The position numbers and the translations under genes were made by a program. Source: Sphingobacterium sp. B16(2022) (GTDB taxonomy: Bacteria; Bacteroidota; Bacteroidia; Sphingobacteriales; Sphingobacteriaceae). Taken from it: a DNA stretch of 64,000 nt. Position 1 is the stretch's first letter, and the number at the start of each line of letters is the position of its first letter. Under the pieces are notes generated by a model that was not told the origin of the DNA, made no database searches, and was given only the letters and a program-made list of their open reading frames with translations. Positions 10,046 to 18,799 of this stretch are shown here, piece by piece. The DNA lies in contig NZ_JAAUVN010000001.1 of NCBI RefSeq assembly GCF_012030425.1, positions 372,001 through 436,000 on the forward strand. The letters are read 5' to 3'.

Positions 10046-10297
10046 TTATAAATTTACTTTTCTATCTAAAATCCTGCTCGTAATTTTATTAGCAAGTGGC
10101 AATAGAAGTAGTACGCAAGCGTAAACTATAGGCATTGAAAAAAACCATGATTTAAAAAGTTCACCAATCCAATTTTCATCTAAAACCTCATCAGTAACAC
10201 TTGATAAAACGGACATTACAAAAGTTGTCGGCAGAACTACAAAAAAGGTACTAATTATTCTATAGCGTCTATGTTTCTTAGAATTTACCATTATCAT
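10046..10297 (-). CDS. DUF2798-like two-helix membrane protein
   Basis: 83 residues from ATG 10297. Two membrane helices (STFFVVLPTTFVMSVLSS and FSMPIVYACVLLLLPLA) follow a basic N-terminus, as in DUF2798 proteins. The start overlaps the end of the SnoaL-like gene by 20 bases, so the two are coupled. Function unknown. Confidence 0.72.
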   Translation of the reverse strand: MIMVNSKKHRRYRIISTFFVVLPTTFVMSVLSSVTDEVLDENWIGELFKSWFFSMPIVYACVLLLLPLANKITSRILDRKVNL

Positions 10298-11045
10298 TTT
10301 TTCGTTTTCCAGTTTCAGGTATTGCTTCAACAACATCCCAATGTTCTACAATTTTATCTTCTTCAATTCTATAAAGATCATAGAAAGCAACGTGTTCTCC
10401 TTTAAAAGTACCTTCACTTAATACTAGGACAAAATTTCCTTCCCCAAGCACTTTATGTATTTTCTTATAAATTTGAGGTTTCCCATCTTCCTGCCATTGA
10501 TTCAGCATATTTAAAAATTCTTGTACCCCGTCAGCCATATACGGATTATGTTGAATCAATTCATCTTCCTTGAAATAATTTGACACCAAATCGATTTGTC
10601 CATTAACAAGAACGTTTTGAACAAAGTCTTTAACAAGTGCTTTGTTAACCTCCGTTTTATGATGATCTTTTGCCTTGGTCTTTCCGTCGGTCATTGTTCT
10701 TCCGCTTTTATTCAGTTTTTTTGGATTTGATTGAAGATTATCCCAATGTTCAACACTTATTCCATTTTCAAACCGGTGTATATCAAAAGCCACGGTGGGT
10801 TCAAAAAGAAAATAATCTACGTGAACAAATCCATAATCTCCATCTTGAAACTTACGAACTACATTTGTATAAACTTTATCCATTGGCATTTGATCATGCA
10901 ATCCCAAAATTGCTTTTAAACCTGTTGCTACATTTGGATTGTGTTGTGTATAGGAGGTCGGACTGATCAACCCTATTTCTGCCAAAGTTTCAGTTTCAAT
11001 GCTATTTTGTATAGCTTCAGCTTTGTCTCTATTTGATAATTCCAT
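10278..11045 (-). CDS. Tandem SnoaL-like (NTF2-fold) protein
   Basis: 255 residues containing two similar NTF2-like halves (about 15-115 and 125-240). Each has a YTQHNP / LIQHNP signature, and each ends with a conserved VEHWD block (ISVEHWDNLQ, IVEHWDVVEA). SnoaL-like domains bind small hydrophobic molecules or act as cyclases/isomerases; the internal duplication is typical of the DUF4864/SnoaL-like proteins of Bacteroidota. It is divergent from an HxlR regulator that probably controls it. Confidence 0.8.
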   Translation of the reverse strand: MELSNRDKAEAIQNSIETETLAEIGLISPTSYTQHNPNVATGLKAILGLHDQMPMDKVYTNVVRKFQDGDYGFVHVDYFLFEPTVAFDIHRFENGISVEHWDNLQSNPKKLNKSGRTMTDGKTKAKDHHKTEVNKALVKDFVQNVLVNGQIDLVSNYFKEDELIQHNPYMADGVQEFLNMLNQWQEDGKPQIYKKIHKVLGEGNFVLVLSEGTFKGEHVAFYDLYRIEEDKIVEHWDVVEAIPETGKRKNDNGKF

Positions 11046-11197
11046 TTTTTTTAATTTTAATGATTAATTATGAGCAAATGTACTGACCTTATACATGCGG
11101 TAAAATAAGTGAAAAAATATTGCTATAGGGATAATTTTATCCCTATGTCACTGAGAACGAAATATGTCGTAAATTTATTCCATAAAATAGAATAGCA

Positions 11198-11575
11198 ATG
11201 TACGAGAAAAAAATACCGAAAGATTTTAGTTGTGGCATGAGCATTACTTTTGAGATTATTGGAGGTAAATGGAAGCCCTGCTTAATTGATTCCATCAATC
11301 GAGGAATACGAAGACCGAGTGAACTCGCGAAGAAACATCCGCTTGCGAGCAAAAGAGTTTTGAACTTACAACTAAAAGAGCTGGAAGCATATGGTGTTGT
11401 AAGAAAAGTTATTTATCCGGTACTTCCTCCTAAGGTTGAATATTTTTTAACAGAAGTAGGCGAATCGCTTTTACCTCTTGTTGATATGATGGAAAACTGG
11501 GGGAGTGATTTTATGAATGATTTTTACAAGAGACAAGAGCATGTAAACTCTGAAACTATTCTCATGGAAAGATGA
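11198..11575 (+). CDS. HxlR-family transcriptional regulator
   Basis: 125 residues. The winged helix is typical of the family: CGMSITFEIIGGKWKPCLID, then RPSELAKKHP, SKRVLNLQLKELE and PPKVEYFLTEVGESLLPLV. HxlR proteins sense redox or electrophile stress and usually control a divergent oxidoreductase or hydrolase gene. Here the divergent partner is the SnoaL/DUF2798 unit, 152 bases away. Confidence 0.9.
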   Translation: MYEKKIPKDFSCGMSITFEIIGGKWKPCLIDSINRGIRRPSELAKKHPLASKRVLNLQLKELEAYGVVRKVIYPVLPPKVEYFLTEVGESLLPLVDMMENWGSDFMNDFYKRQEHVNSETILMER

Positions 11576-11732
11576 TTTGCGGACTTGGTTAAAATTGTCA
11601 CCACGAATAGCTTATTTTAGAACATCCATATATTATTCAGTATTAAGCCTATAAAAATAGTCGAATAGTTATAATGAGTTAAAATATTTGTAAAAATTTC
11701 GAACTATTAAAGTGTTATTAAAACTCAATATT

Positions 11733-12272
11733 ATGAACGAAACTAAAAAAAATACCGAAAAGTGGAGTATGCTTAGTCATCTTTTTAAACAAATAGAGAT
11801 TCCTGCTAAAACTACTCTTCTTCAAGAAGGTGAAATTTCCAAAAGAATGTTTTTCGTGGAAAAAGGTTGTTTACGAACTTGGATTAATAATAACGGAAAA
11901 GATATAACAACTCAATTTTTCTTTGAAGGTAGTGGTGTGTCGTCTATTGAAAGTTTTATGACAAACAAACCCAGTCTATATAGTATAGAAACGATTGAAC
12001 CCTGTGTGCTACAAACTATTACTCAGAAAGAATTTCAAGAAGCATTAATGAGTTTACCGGATATTAAAGATAATATACTTGAACATCTATTTCAACGGCT
12101 TCTACAAAGTCAAAATCTTTTTTTTTCCTATTTAAAAAATTCACCTCAAAAAAGGTACGAAGAACTTATTAAGCAACATCCACACATTATTCAACGTATT
12201 CCGCAACATTATATCGCATCCTATTTAGGTATAACTTCTGTTTCATTAAGCAGGATACGAAACAGACGATAA
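11733..12272 (+). CDS. Crp/Fnr-family regulator
   Basis: About 179 residues from ATG 11733. A cyclic-nucleotide-binding beta roll covers about 20-110 (LLQEGEISKRMFFVEKGCLR) and a C-terminal HTH follows (HYIASYLGITSVSLSRIRNRR). This short type without cAMP-specific ligands is common in Bacteroidota and often controls a nearby oxidoreductase. The flavodoxin-fold reductase starts 130 bases downstream on the same strand. Confidence 0.88.
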   Translation: MNETKKNTEKWSMLSHLFKQIEIPAKTTLLQEGEISKRMFFVEKGCLRTWINNNGKDITTQFFFEGSGVSSIESFMTNKPSLYSIETIEPCVLQTITQKEFQEALMSLPDIKDNILEHLFQRLLQSQNLFFSYLKNSPQKRYEELIKQHPHIIQRIPQHYIASYLGITSVSLSRIRNRR

Positions 12273-12402
12273 GTTCATTTACTCACCGGTTTTTTGATTA
12301 TCTTTTGTGTTCGTGAATCGCTTTGCGATTTCTTAACAATTGTTATCGTCCAACGATTTGCTACTTCTCAACTTTGCAGAGTAAAATTTGACAAAGTAAA
12401 AA

Positions 12403-12993
12403 ATGAGAGTAGTAATAGTATTTAATCATCCCTATGAAGGAAGCTTTGGAAACGCAATCTTAAATGCTGTAACCAAAGGGCTTACAGGTGCAAATCACGA
12501 AGTTGATCTGATGCATCTTGATAATGATGGATTTAATCCAGTAATGTCAAAGACAGATTTGAAAGCATTTGTCGATCACAAACCTGTGGATCCACAAGTA
12601 ATAGACTATAATGTACGTCTGGAAAAAGCAGACCACCTAATTTTCATTTTTCCCATTTGGTGGGATCTGATGCCTGCAATGACTAAAGGATTTGTTGATC
12701 GAGTTTTTACTCCAGGAGTTGTGTACGACCATCATCCACGGGGTTTTGGTTTAGTACCACTTTTAAAAAACTTAAAAGGTGTGACAGTAATTACAACCAT
12801 GAATAAGCCCAACATAATTTACTCCCTGCTTATTGGTAACTTAATTAAGAAAGCAATGATAAAAAGCGTTTTCAAAACGATGGGTTACAAAAATCTTAAA
12901 TGGATTAGCTATAATATGGTAAAATCAGTCGGTCAGGAAAAAAGGGTGAAATGGTTAACTGATATTGAAATCAGGTTTTCAAAATTTAATTAA
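12403..12993 (+). CDS. NAD(P)H dehydrogenase (quinone)-like flavodoxin-fold protein
   Basis: 196 residues. It shows a Flavodoxin_2 fold: phosphate-binding loop near the N-terminus (VVIVFNHPYEGSFGNAIL), IFPIWWDLMPAMTKGFVDRV (the hallmark WW block that contacts flavin) and TTMNKP. Such enzymes reduce quinones or related electrophiles with NAD(P)H. It is followed 15 bases later by a DUF4405 membrane protein, so the two are likely co-transcribed. Confidence 0.88.
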   Translation: MRVVIVFNHPYEGSFGNAILNAVTKGLTGANHEVDLMHLDNDGFNPVMSKTDLKAFVDHKPVDPQVIDYNVRLEKADHLIFIFPIWWDLMPAMTKGFVDRVFTPGVVYDHHPRGFGLVPLLKNLKGVTVITTMNKPNIIYSLLIGNLIKKAMIKSVFKTMGYKNLKWISYNMVKSVGQEKRVKWLTDIEIRFSKFN

Positions 12994-13008
12994 TAAAACC
13001 TTGATGTC

Positions 13009-13485
13009 ATGAAATTAAACAGAAACTATATTACACCTTTTATTTCCTTAGTTTTCCTTGTAGTTGGAATATCTGGCTTCTTGATGCTTTTTCATTTATT
13101 TGATGGTTATACAGAAGTTGTACACGAAATTTTAGGTTTATTTTTCATTATATGTACCATTTTCCACATCATACTCAATTGGAAAGCATTAAGAATATAT
13201 TTCAAAAAAGGTGTCTTTTTTCCAGCTCTATTAGGTGTATTAGTCCTATCTGTTATACTAATTATCTCAGAAAGGATGTCACCTCCCATAGACTTAATCA
13301 TTTTCAATAAAATGGTAAAAGCACCTATCAATGATGCTTTTAGGGCGTTAGATGTCAATTATGAAAAAGCATCTGAAAAACTGAAAGAAAATGGATTATC
13401 AATTGAAGAAGCTACCACAATAGAAGACATTTGGATTAACAATGATTCTAATCCAGAAAAAGTAATTGATTTGATTATGGAATAA
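13009..13485 (+). CDS. DUF4405-type membrane protein
   Basis: 158 residues with three membrane helices (FISLVFLVVGISGFLMLFH, EILGLFFIICTIFHIILNW, ALLGVLVLSVILIIS). The His in the second helix fits the DUF4405/cytochrome b-like pattern of possible haem ligands. A soluble C-terminal tail of about 50 residues follows. It may pair with the reductase upstream as a membrane redox partner; this is inference. Confidence 0.75.
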   Translation: MKLNRNYITPFISLVFLVVGISGFLMLFHLFDGYTEVVHEILGLFFIICTIFHIILNWKALRIYFKKGVFFPALLGVLVLSVILIISERMSPPIDLIIFNKMVKAPINDAFRALDVNYEKASEKLKENGLSIEEATTIEDIWINNDSNPEKVIDLIME

Positions 13486-13724
13486 ATGGATTTGTTGTCC
13501 TTTTTTTTTCCAAATAACCAACCAACGAAAAGAGATAATATTAATTAAACGACTAAGACTCGGCACTGAACATTTTAATAATAAAATGCTTAAAAATAGA
13601 CACTTATAGTCACATTAACTTCAACATTGCTGTGCTGATTATTTTGTGCGGATATTAAATAGTTTATTCTCCGCTTTTATTGCGGTAAATAATGCTTGTA
13701 TTTACCGCATATACTTAAGAAGCG

Positions 13725-13811
13725 ATGGCAGTCTATATACACGAACGACATAATTGGACAGTTTTCCAATGGGAAGACCAGAAGATACATCACCTTTTAT
13801 CAAGCTCATGA
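13725..13811 (+). pseudogene. Truncated start of a Fic-family (DUF4172) gene
   Basis: A 28-codon frame reads MAVYIHERHNWTVFQWED and stops soon after. This is the typical beginning of the DUF4172 domain that precedes Fic AMP-transferase domains (pattern YI.....W..F.W). A terminator hairpin starts at the stop codon. No Fic core is present. Confidence 0.5.
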
Positions 13812-13838
13812 AAAGCCATTCTGCCAAGAATGGCTTTT
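13811..13838 (+). terminator. Intrinsic terminator
   Basis: A perfect 12-base stem AAAAGCCATTCT / AGAATGGCTTTT with a 4-base loop, right after the Fic-like remnant. The remaining sequence of the 13486-13984 gap shows no gene. Confidence 0.75.
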
Positions 13839-13984
13839 ATTTGTTAAATATCATCATCAATAACTTTTTAATGTTATTTTAGGAGGAGATTAATGATAAA
13901 CCATTATGCAACTAACCAACAAGATATTATTTAATGCTTATTTGATTGCTTGTGCAGTGCAGCAAACATCGGACAGGTAATAAG

Positions 13985-15189
13985 ATGTTTTCAATGTACA
14001 GATATATCCTACTTTTTATTTTAGTCCTATCCGGATTACGGACTTTTCCGCAATTAGGGTACTTCAACAGTCCAGATAGTGCCGCCATGTTCCCTAAAAA
14101 ATATGGCGCATTTGAACACTATGCCTTTGTGCTTAACGGAAAGGTTATTGAGCATCAAACGTTGGTTAATAATCCGGAAGCACAGCTAAATAATATTTTC
14201 CCTTATCCGATTAGGTTGGGAGGGAGGCGCTATCTTGGAGCCGTATATTTTCATACTGAAGCACGCTATGCGCCTCCAGTTCGAGATAATAATCTACCAG
14301 CTTATTTCATCAATGGGACTCAGGTTAGCCCTTATCAGATTCGTTTGATCAAGATGGAATTGTATAAGCGGATCGCAAAGTCAACACAGGATACCACGAT
14401 AAATGGCATCCTGTACCGGGGCTCCATACATGTGGATACCGAAGAGAATTTTTTTGCAGACCGTATTTCCTTGCCCGATCTTATCGCAAAGTACACTGGT
14501 TTAGCACCTGAAGAGGTCATCATCCATTGGCATAACACCCATTACAGGTATATTTACGAAGGCGATATTGGTATGATCATCGAAAATAATTTTCCGCTTT
14601 ATTCATTTACAATTAGTAATTTATCGCTTAAAGGAGTGAGTGTCGACCGTGTGCATTTTGCCCAAGGCGATCGCTACGTCGTTCATCTTAGCGACAATAG
14701 CTATAAATCGAGTATGCCTAAGACCGGATTATTCACGGGAGATCTTTTAGCTATTGATACGGTTTTTCCTTGTTATGTGCCAGATTTTGATATGCAAGAA
14801 GATGGTATTTTTAATTATGTAGAGGTTGAGCCAAGGCCTAGGAACGGAATAGATTTTTACCTGAAGAAATTATCATCGACGATGGGGCTTCCTGCAGTTA
14901 AACCGAGTACAGCTACTCAGGCCGACTCAATCACCGTTCAGTTTATCGTGCTGAAGGATGGATTGCTAATTTAAAGAGCGTAGTGCCAGATAAACCTGGT
15001 CATGGAAACATGCTTAATGCGATCAAAAAAAATGCCTGCCTTTGGTTGCCGTCCGTGCAGGGGGGCAGACCAGTGTTGTTTAGACGAAAAATGGTGATCT
15101 TCTACAGTAAGGATCAAAAGGGAAATATCCAATCGATAGATGGTCTTAAATATCGCTATAACTTTGTTCAAACCAACAATAAACCATGA
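13985..15189 (+). pseudogene. Secreted protein of unknown family, copy 1, frameshifted near 14965
   Basis: ATG 13985 gives a signal peptide (YRYILLFILVLSGLRTF). The frame runs to a stop at 14974 after VQFIVLKDG. The frame that resumes at about 14965 reads ANLKSVVPDKPGHG ... FRRKMVIFYS and ends at 15189. Comparison with copy 2 (FIVLHNGAITGLES ... FKRKMVIFYSEDN) shows these are two halves of one protein broken by a one-base loss in GATGGATTGCTAATTT. The last residues fit a TonB-C-like or secreted beta domain but I do not recognise the family. Its stop (TGA) overlaps the ATG of copy 2, so the pair was an operon. Confidence 0.75.
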
Positions 15190-16409
15190 TCACAGCCTAT
15201 ATGAAATATTATCAAATATTATTGCTCATACTGGTTTGTAGCCTTAATGCGCAATCACAGCGACTGAGAGACAGGATCTTGGACAACACGCTGTTATACC
15301 CGAAGCAATATGGAACATTTGAAAATTATGAGTTTATCTTAAATGGCGCACACATTGAGAAAGACGAGCTACTCAATTACCCGGAGGCTACGTTTGGGCG
15401 GGTATTTGATTATAGCCGAGAGCCGAAGAGTAAATATCAAGGCGTTCTGTACTTCCACACGCCGTGATATCCGCCTTCACCAGCCGGTCAGCATGCCGAT
15501 GATCCTGCTTATTTTATCAATAATATACAGGTAAGCCCCTATGCCATCCGTTCTACAGTAGTAGAAGAGTATACTGCTATTAGGCGATCGGAGCAGGATA
15601 CTCTTATTGACGGAATTGTGTATCAAGGTTCAATACATGTGGATACTGATGAAGATTTTTTTTCCAACCGCATGACTATTGCCGAGATCGTCAAGAAGTA
15701 TACCGGATTGCCGCTCAAAAATGTCACAGTACATTGGCGCGATCGCTATTGGGATCCGCTTAATTCAGGCGTTATTATTCAGGATCACTTTCCTTTGTAT
15801 TATATCAATCCCAAAGGTCTGCTAGAAGTGAAGGTAGACCGTGTTCGGTTTGCCGATGGCGAACGCTATTTCGTACATCTAGTAGACCAAGGATATCGGT
15901 ACAACAATTTGACTGAAAAGGGTTGGGAGACACCCCAAAAGAATTTCGTGGTCTTCTTTAAACCTAGGGATTTTGATCTTAAAGCACCCTGTTATATAGC
16001 CGATTTTGATATTGCTGGCAAAGATATCCGCAGCCGTGCACAAGGGGAACCTGAACCATCACTGGGAGAAGCGGCTTATCTGAAAAAGCTGTCGGCTCAC
16101 ATGGGCCTACCTGCTGATCAACCTCAGGTAGAAACCACACGTGATTCGATCCTGGTGCAGTTTATTGTTCTTCATAACGGAGCAATTACTGGACTTGAAT
16201 CCATTGGCCCGCAAAAGCCAGTTCATGCAAAGTTTCTACAGGCCATCAAGCAGCATTCCTGCGTTTGGACAGCGGCTTGGGAAAATAGGAAAACCTTATA
16301 TTTTAAACGAAAAATGGTGATCTTTTACAGTGAAGATAATAAAGAAAATATAGTGTCGTTAGATGGTCTTGAATACCGTTATGATGATGAACCTAATACA
16401 GTCCGCTGA
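15186..16409 (+). pseudogene. Secreted protein of unknown family, copy 2, interrupted by an in-frame TGA
   Basis: The reading frame is continuous over 407 codons from ATG 15186 to 16409, except for one TGA at 15465-15467 (after LYFHTP). Residues on both sides align in the same frame with copy 1 (AVYFHTEARYAPP against VLYFHTP-stop-YPPSP; DPAYFINNIQVSPY against LPAYFINGTQVSPY). The stop probably comes from CGA to TGA. The N-terminus has a signal peptide (YYQILLLILVCSLNAQS). Copies 1 and 2 are diverged tandem paralogues, and both are broken. Recent inactivation or a sequencing error would look the same here. Confidence 0.78.
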
Positions 16410-16657
16410 TATTTCTAATTCTGACGAAGAACAGCTTAGGTCCTTCATTTAAATAAAACTAAAATGCTTGCTTGAAATAAAATATCCTTCAGGTTCTAAT
16501 TGTTAACTTTCACTTGCCTCCCATCGTAGTAGATTTAGAGTTAAAGTTATAGATTCTTAATTGGTATGAGTTTGTGCAATTATTTTTCCATTTTGAAGTC
16601 CTGAGTTTGGAGGAGTGAAATCAGCATCATTAACAATATTCTTTTGATAATGTGTGA

Positions 16658-16930
16658 TTAAAGTCCTAAATATTTTATTGGATCTAGCTTGAGATTATCA
16701 TAATCAACTATATAAAAATATTTCAAGTTTTCTTCAAACCGTAATCTATCAACCGGAATGCCCGTTGATTTGCTCATTTCAATAAATAAAGAGTCTCTGT
16801 CATAACTTTTTTCATTTAGTAAAGTTATTCTCGAAGGATCGTTTTTTTCGTCCACTTTTTCGATATTCTCCTTATTGCAAGACAGAAGAGCAATTAAGAG
16901 GAAAAAAAATGGTAAAATTATTTTTTTCAT
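16658..16930 (-). CDS. Small lipoprotein
   Basis: 90 residues with a clear lipoprotein signal (KIILPFFFLLIALLSCNK). The mature part is charged with one Ile-Pro-Val turn (KSTGIPVDRLRF) and a Tyr-rich end. No family recognised. The gene stands alone on the minus strand. Confidence 0.6.
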   Translation of the reverse strand: MKKIILPFFFLLIALLSCNKENIEKVDEKNDPSRITLLNEKSYDRDSLFIEMSKSTGIPVDRLRFEENLKYFYIVDYDNLKLDPIKYLGL

Positions 16931-17132
16931 GTTTTTTATAATTGTTTCTAATAAAGATAATAATAATTAATTGTATTTTCATCTAGTTTAACTATTTTTA
17001 AGCATACCTCGTTTATGAACACAGTATTTATGGGAATAAGCCTCATAAACGAAAAAAAGAGGCAGTGTTTTGACATAACTTACACAAAAACTCTAATCCA
17101 TAAAGATTTTTTTTAATCTTTATGTTTCATAG

Positions 17133-17306
17133 AGAATTAAGGCCATAAAGCGTTATTCCTGCATTTGGTCAGGTGCAGAGGATGACGGAACACTCATACT
17201 TTATAGGAGAAAAATAGTGATCTTTTACAGCGACGATAAAAAAGGAAATATTCGATCGTTAGATCATCTTGAATACCGTTATGATGATCGTGAATCAGCA
17301 ATTTAG
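17133..17306 (+). pseudogene. C-terminal remnant, third relative of the 13985/15186 family
   Basis: 58 codons without a start: RIKAIKRYSCIWSG, then RRKIVIFYSDDKKGNIRSLD and LEYRYDD. These match the end of copy 2 (AIKQHSCVWTA, KRKMVIFYSEDNKENIVSLD, LEYRYDD). Only the last eighth of the protein is left. The rest of the 16931-17381 gap shows nothing else. Confidence 0.75.
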
Positions 17307-17381
17307 AGAAGGAGTGATGATCGTTAATGAATTGCCGTATGAATATTTAGTCCGTGTTTCATTAAAATACATAACAAATTA

Positions 17382-17861
17382 ATGGAATTAATAGAATTAA
17401 AGGATCTTTTTGAGATGGACTGTGGTTCGCCATCGCCGATACTATTATCAAACGATAATGAATTGTTTATTACTTTTTATGTAGATAAACAAAGTTTATC
17501 TGCTATTCCACAAGAGCGGAATACTATTGATGATACAAGTGTTTGTGTCTTGAAATTTAACATGTATTTAAAGTATTCATTTGGGATTCCTGGAGATGAA
17601 ACCATACATGGACATCCGTATCGTAAATTGGGTATGGAGTCTTACTCATTTTATGAACTTAAAAACTCGGATTTAATCAAATCACTTCAAGACATAGATC
17701 AAGTACATCCACAGTATAATCCTAAAAAATGGGAAATTTATAGACACTATATATTAACCTTTCACGATAACATGTTTGAATGCATCGCCCAAGGTTTTGA
17801 AATTAGAGAAGAAAATACATCACTTTATAATCAAGCGGCTATAATGTTTAATCAATTATAA
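17382..17861 (+). CDS. Hypothetical cytosolic protein, possible immunity-type
   Basis: 159 residues, acidic, no signal or membrane segment. Notable features are a His/Pro block (GHPYRKLGMESYSFYEL) and WEIYRHYILTFHDNMFECIA. Proteins of this size and composition are frequent as orphan immunity genes of contact-dependent toxins, but no toxin gene is adjacent and I cannot name the family. It is followed 17 bases later by another such gene. Confidence 0.55.
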   Translation: MELIELKDLFEMDCGSPSPILLSNDNELFITFYVDKQSLSAIPQERNTIDDTSVCVLKFNMYLKYSFGIPGDETIHGHPYRKLGMESYSFYELKNSDLIKSLQDIDQVHPQYNPKKWEIYRHYILTFHDNMFECIAQGFEIREENTSLYNQAAIMFNQL

Positions 17862-17878
17862 GTAATGCATTTTTGAAT

Positions 17879-18340
17879 ATGAAAAATATAAAATATCAAG
17901 CGTCGACCTTTGATAATATTGCTGGGTTAACTAAAGAAGATAATAGTCATCTTTATGACTTATCAATAGAAGCTAAGAATTATCTATTAAGACATCAGTG
18001 GTGTAAAAGTATTCTTTCAGGTTGGCTCGCTGTCTGCTGGGAGGAAATATTAGGTGTTTTCCTCTTTGAGATAGAGCCTGCTGGTAGTGGTGTTGATCAG
18101 TTTGTTTGGATTGTTGTTGGTGATATTCCTCGTGCTTACATTGATGTGGAAAGTGGAAGGGATCCACGAAGTGCTCTGGAGAGTTATGTTACGATAATGA
18201 GAGATTGGGTAGAGGCAGTGCTAAATGGGGAACCTATAGAAGATTGTTATCCAGTAGAAGTTCCAGCAACAAAAGAGTATGCAGAAATTTTGCAAAATCG
18301 TTTAGATCTTTTGGATACGCTTATCATAGAGGAGCTGTGA
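17879..18340 (+). CDS. Hypothetical cytosolic protein, possible immunity-type
   Basis: About 153 residues from ATG 17879 (a TTG two codons earlier is less likely). Acidic, with SGWLAVCWEEILGVFLFEIE and VWIVVGDIPRAYIDVESG, then a region of paired helices. Not recognised with confidence. Together with the previous gene it may be an orphan immunity pair (inference from size, charge and pairing only). Confidence 0.55.
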   Translation: MKNIKYQASTFDNIAGLTKEDNSHLYDLSIEAKNYLLRHQWCKSILSGWLAVCWEEILGVFLFEIEPAGSGVDQFVWIVVGDIPRAYIDVESGRDPRSALESYVTIMRDWVEAVLNGEPIEDCYPVEVPATKEYAEILQNRLDLLDTLIIEEL

Positions 18341-18359
18341 TTGTTGTAAGCTATTTATG

Positions 18360-18401
18360 AAACACAGCCCAATCTTTGACTGCATGGGATTGTGTTTTCT
18401 A
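18360..18401 (+). terminator. Probable terminator
   Basis: AAACACA plus CCA pairs with TGG plus TGTGTTT around a loop, with a short T-run at the end; it follows the stop at 18340. Confidence 0.5.
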
Positions 18402-18584
18402 TCGGAAATATGTTTTTAATGTCTTTTAATCCCTGTTTTTTGTCATCTTTAGGACGATATTTTTTGATTAAGATCATTATTGATATGACATAAAGATGTA
18501 AGATGAGTTTTCCCCTTTCTGAAAGCCAAAAAATGATGCGATTTTATTTCCCTGTATCAGTATGTAATTAGGGATAGTACTTTT

Positions 18585-18621
18585 AGTTTAAAAGCAACAT
18601 TGTAAATGTTGCTTTTAAACT
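18585..18621. terminator. Strong perfect hairpin
   Basis: A 16-base perfect stem AGTTTAAAAGCAACAT / ATGTTGCTTTTAAACT with a 5-base loop. It insulates the AbiF-like unit from the genes to the left. Confidence 0.65.
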
Positions 18622-18702
18622 GATCATCAAGCTCTCACAATTTACGATGTATGTGTCGCTAAATCTAATTCATTGAGGAAGAGTGAAATAGTTTGAAAAA
18701 TA

Positions 18703-18734
18703 TTTGTGAATTAAATATTTAAAATCTATATTTG
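18703..18734 (+). promoter_or_regulatory. Bacteroidota-type promoter for the small RNA before the Abi gene
   Basis: TTTG at 18703-18706 and TATATTTG at 18727-18734 match the -33 TTTG / -7 TAnnTTTG pattern with a 20-base gap. Transcription would begin at about 18740. Confidence 0.65.
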
Positions 18735-18739
18735 TAGTG

Positions 18740-18790
18740 TTATACCCTCGCACGCCTCTGACTCAAGCGCATCTTGCGAGGTTTTTTTTT
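18740..18790 (+). ncRNA. Small structured RNA upstream of the Abi_2/AbiF gene
   Basis: Directly behind the promoter a compact hairpin can form: CCTCGCA (18746-18752) pairs with TGCGAGG (18775-18781), with an inner CGC/GCG helix and an 11-base loop CTCTGACTCAA. A run of nine T follows (18782-18790). The ATG of the Abi gene is 10 bases beyond the T-run. AbiF-type HEPN toxins are known to work with an upstream non-coding RNA antitoxin, so this is the expected place for it. A plain leader terminator is the alternative. Confidence 0.6.
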
Positions 18791-18799
18791 GCCTAATTT

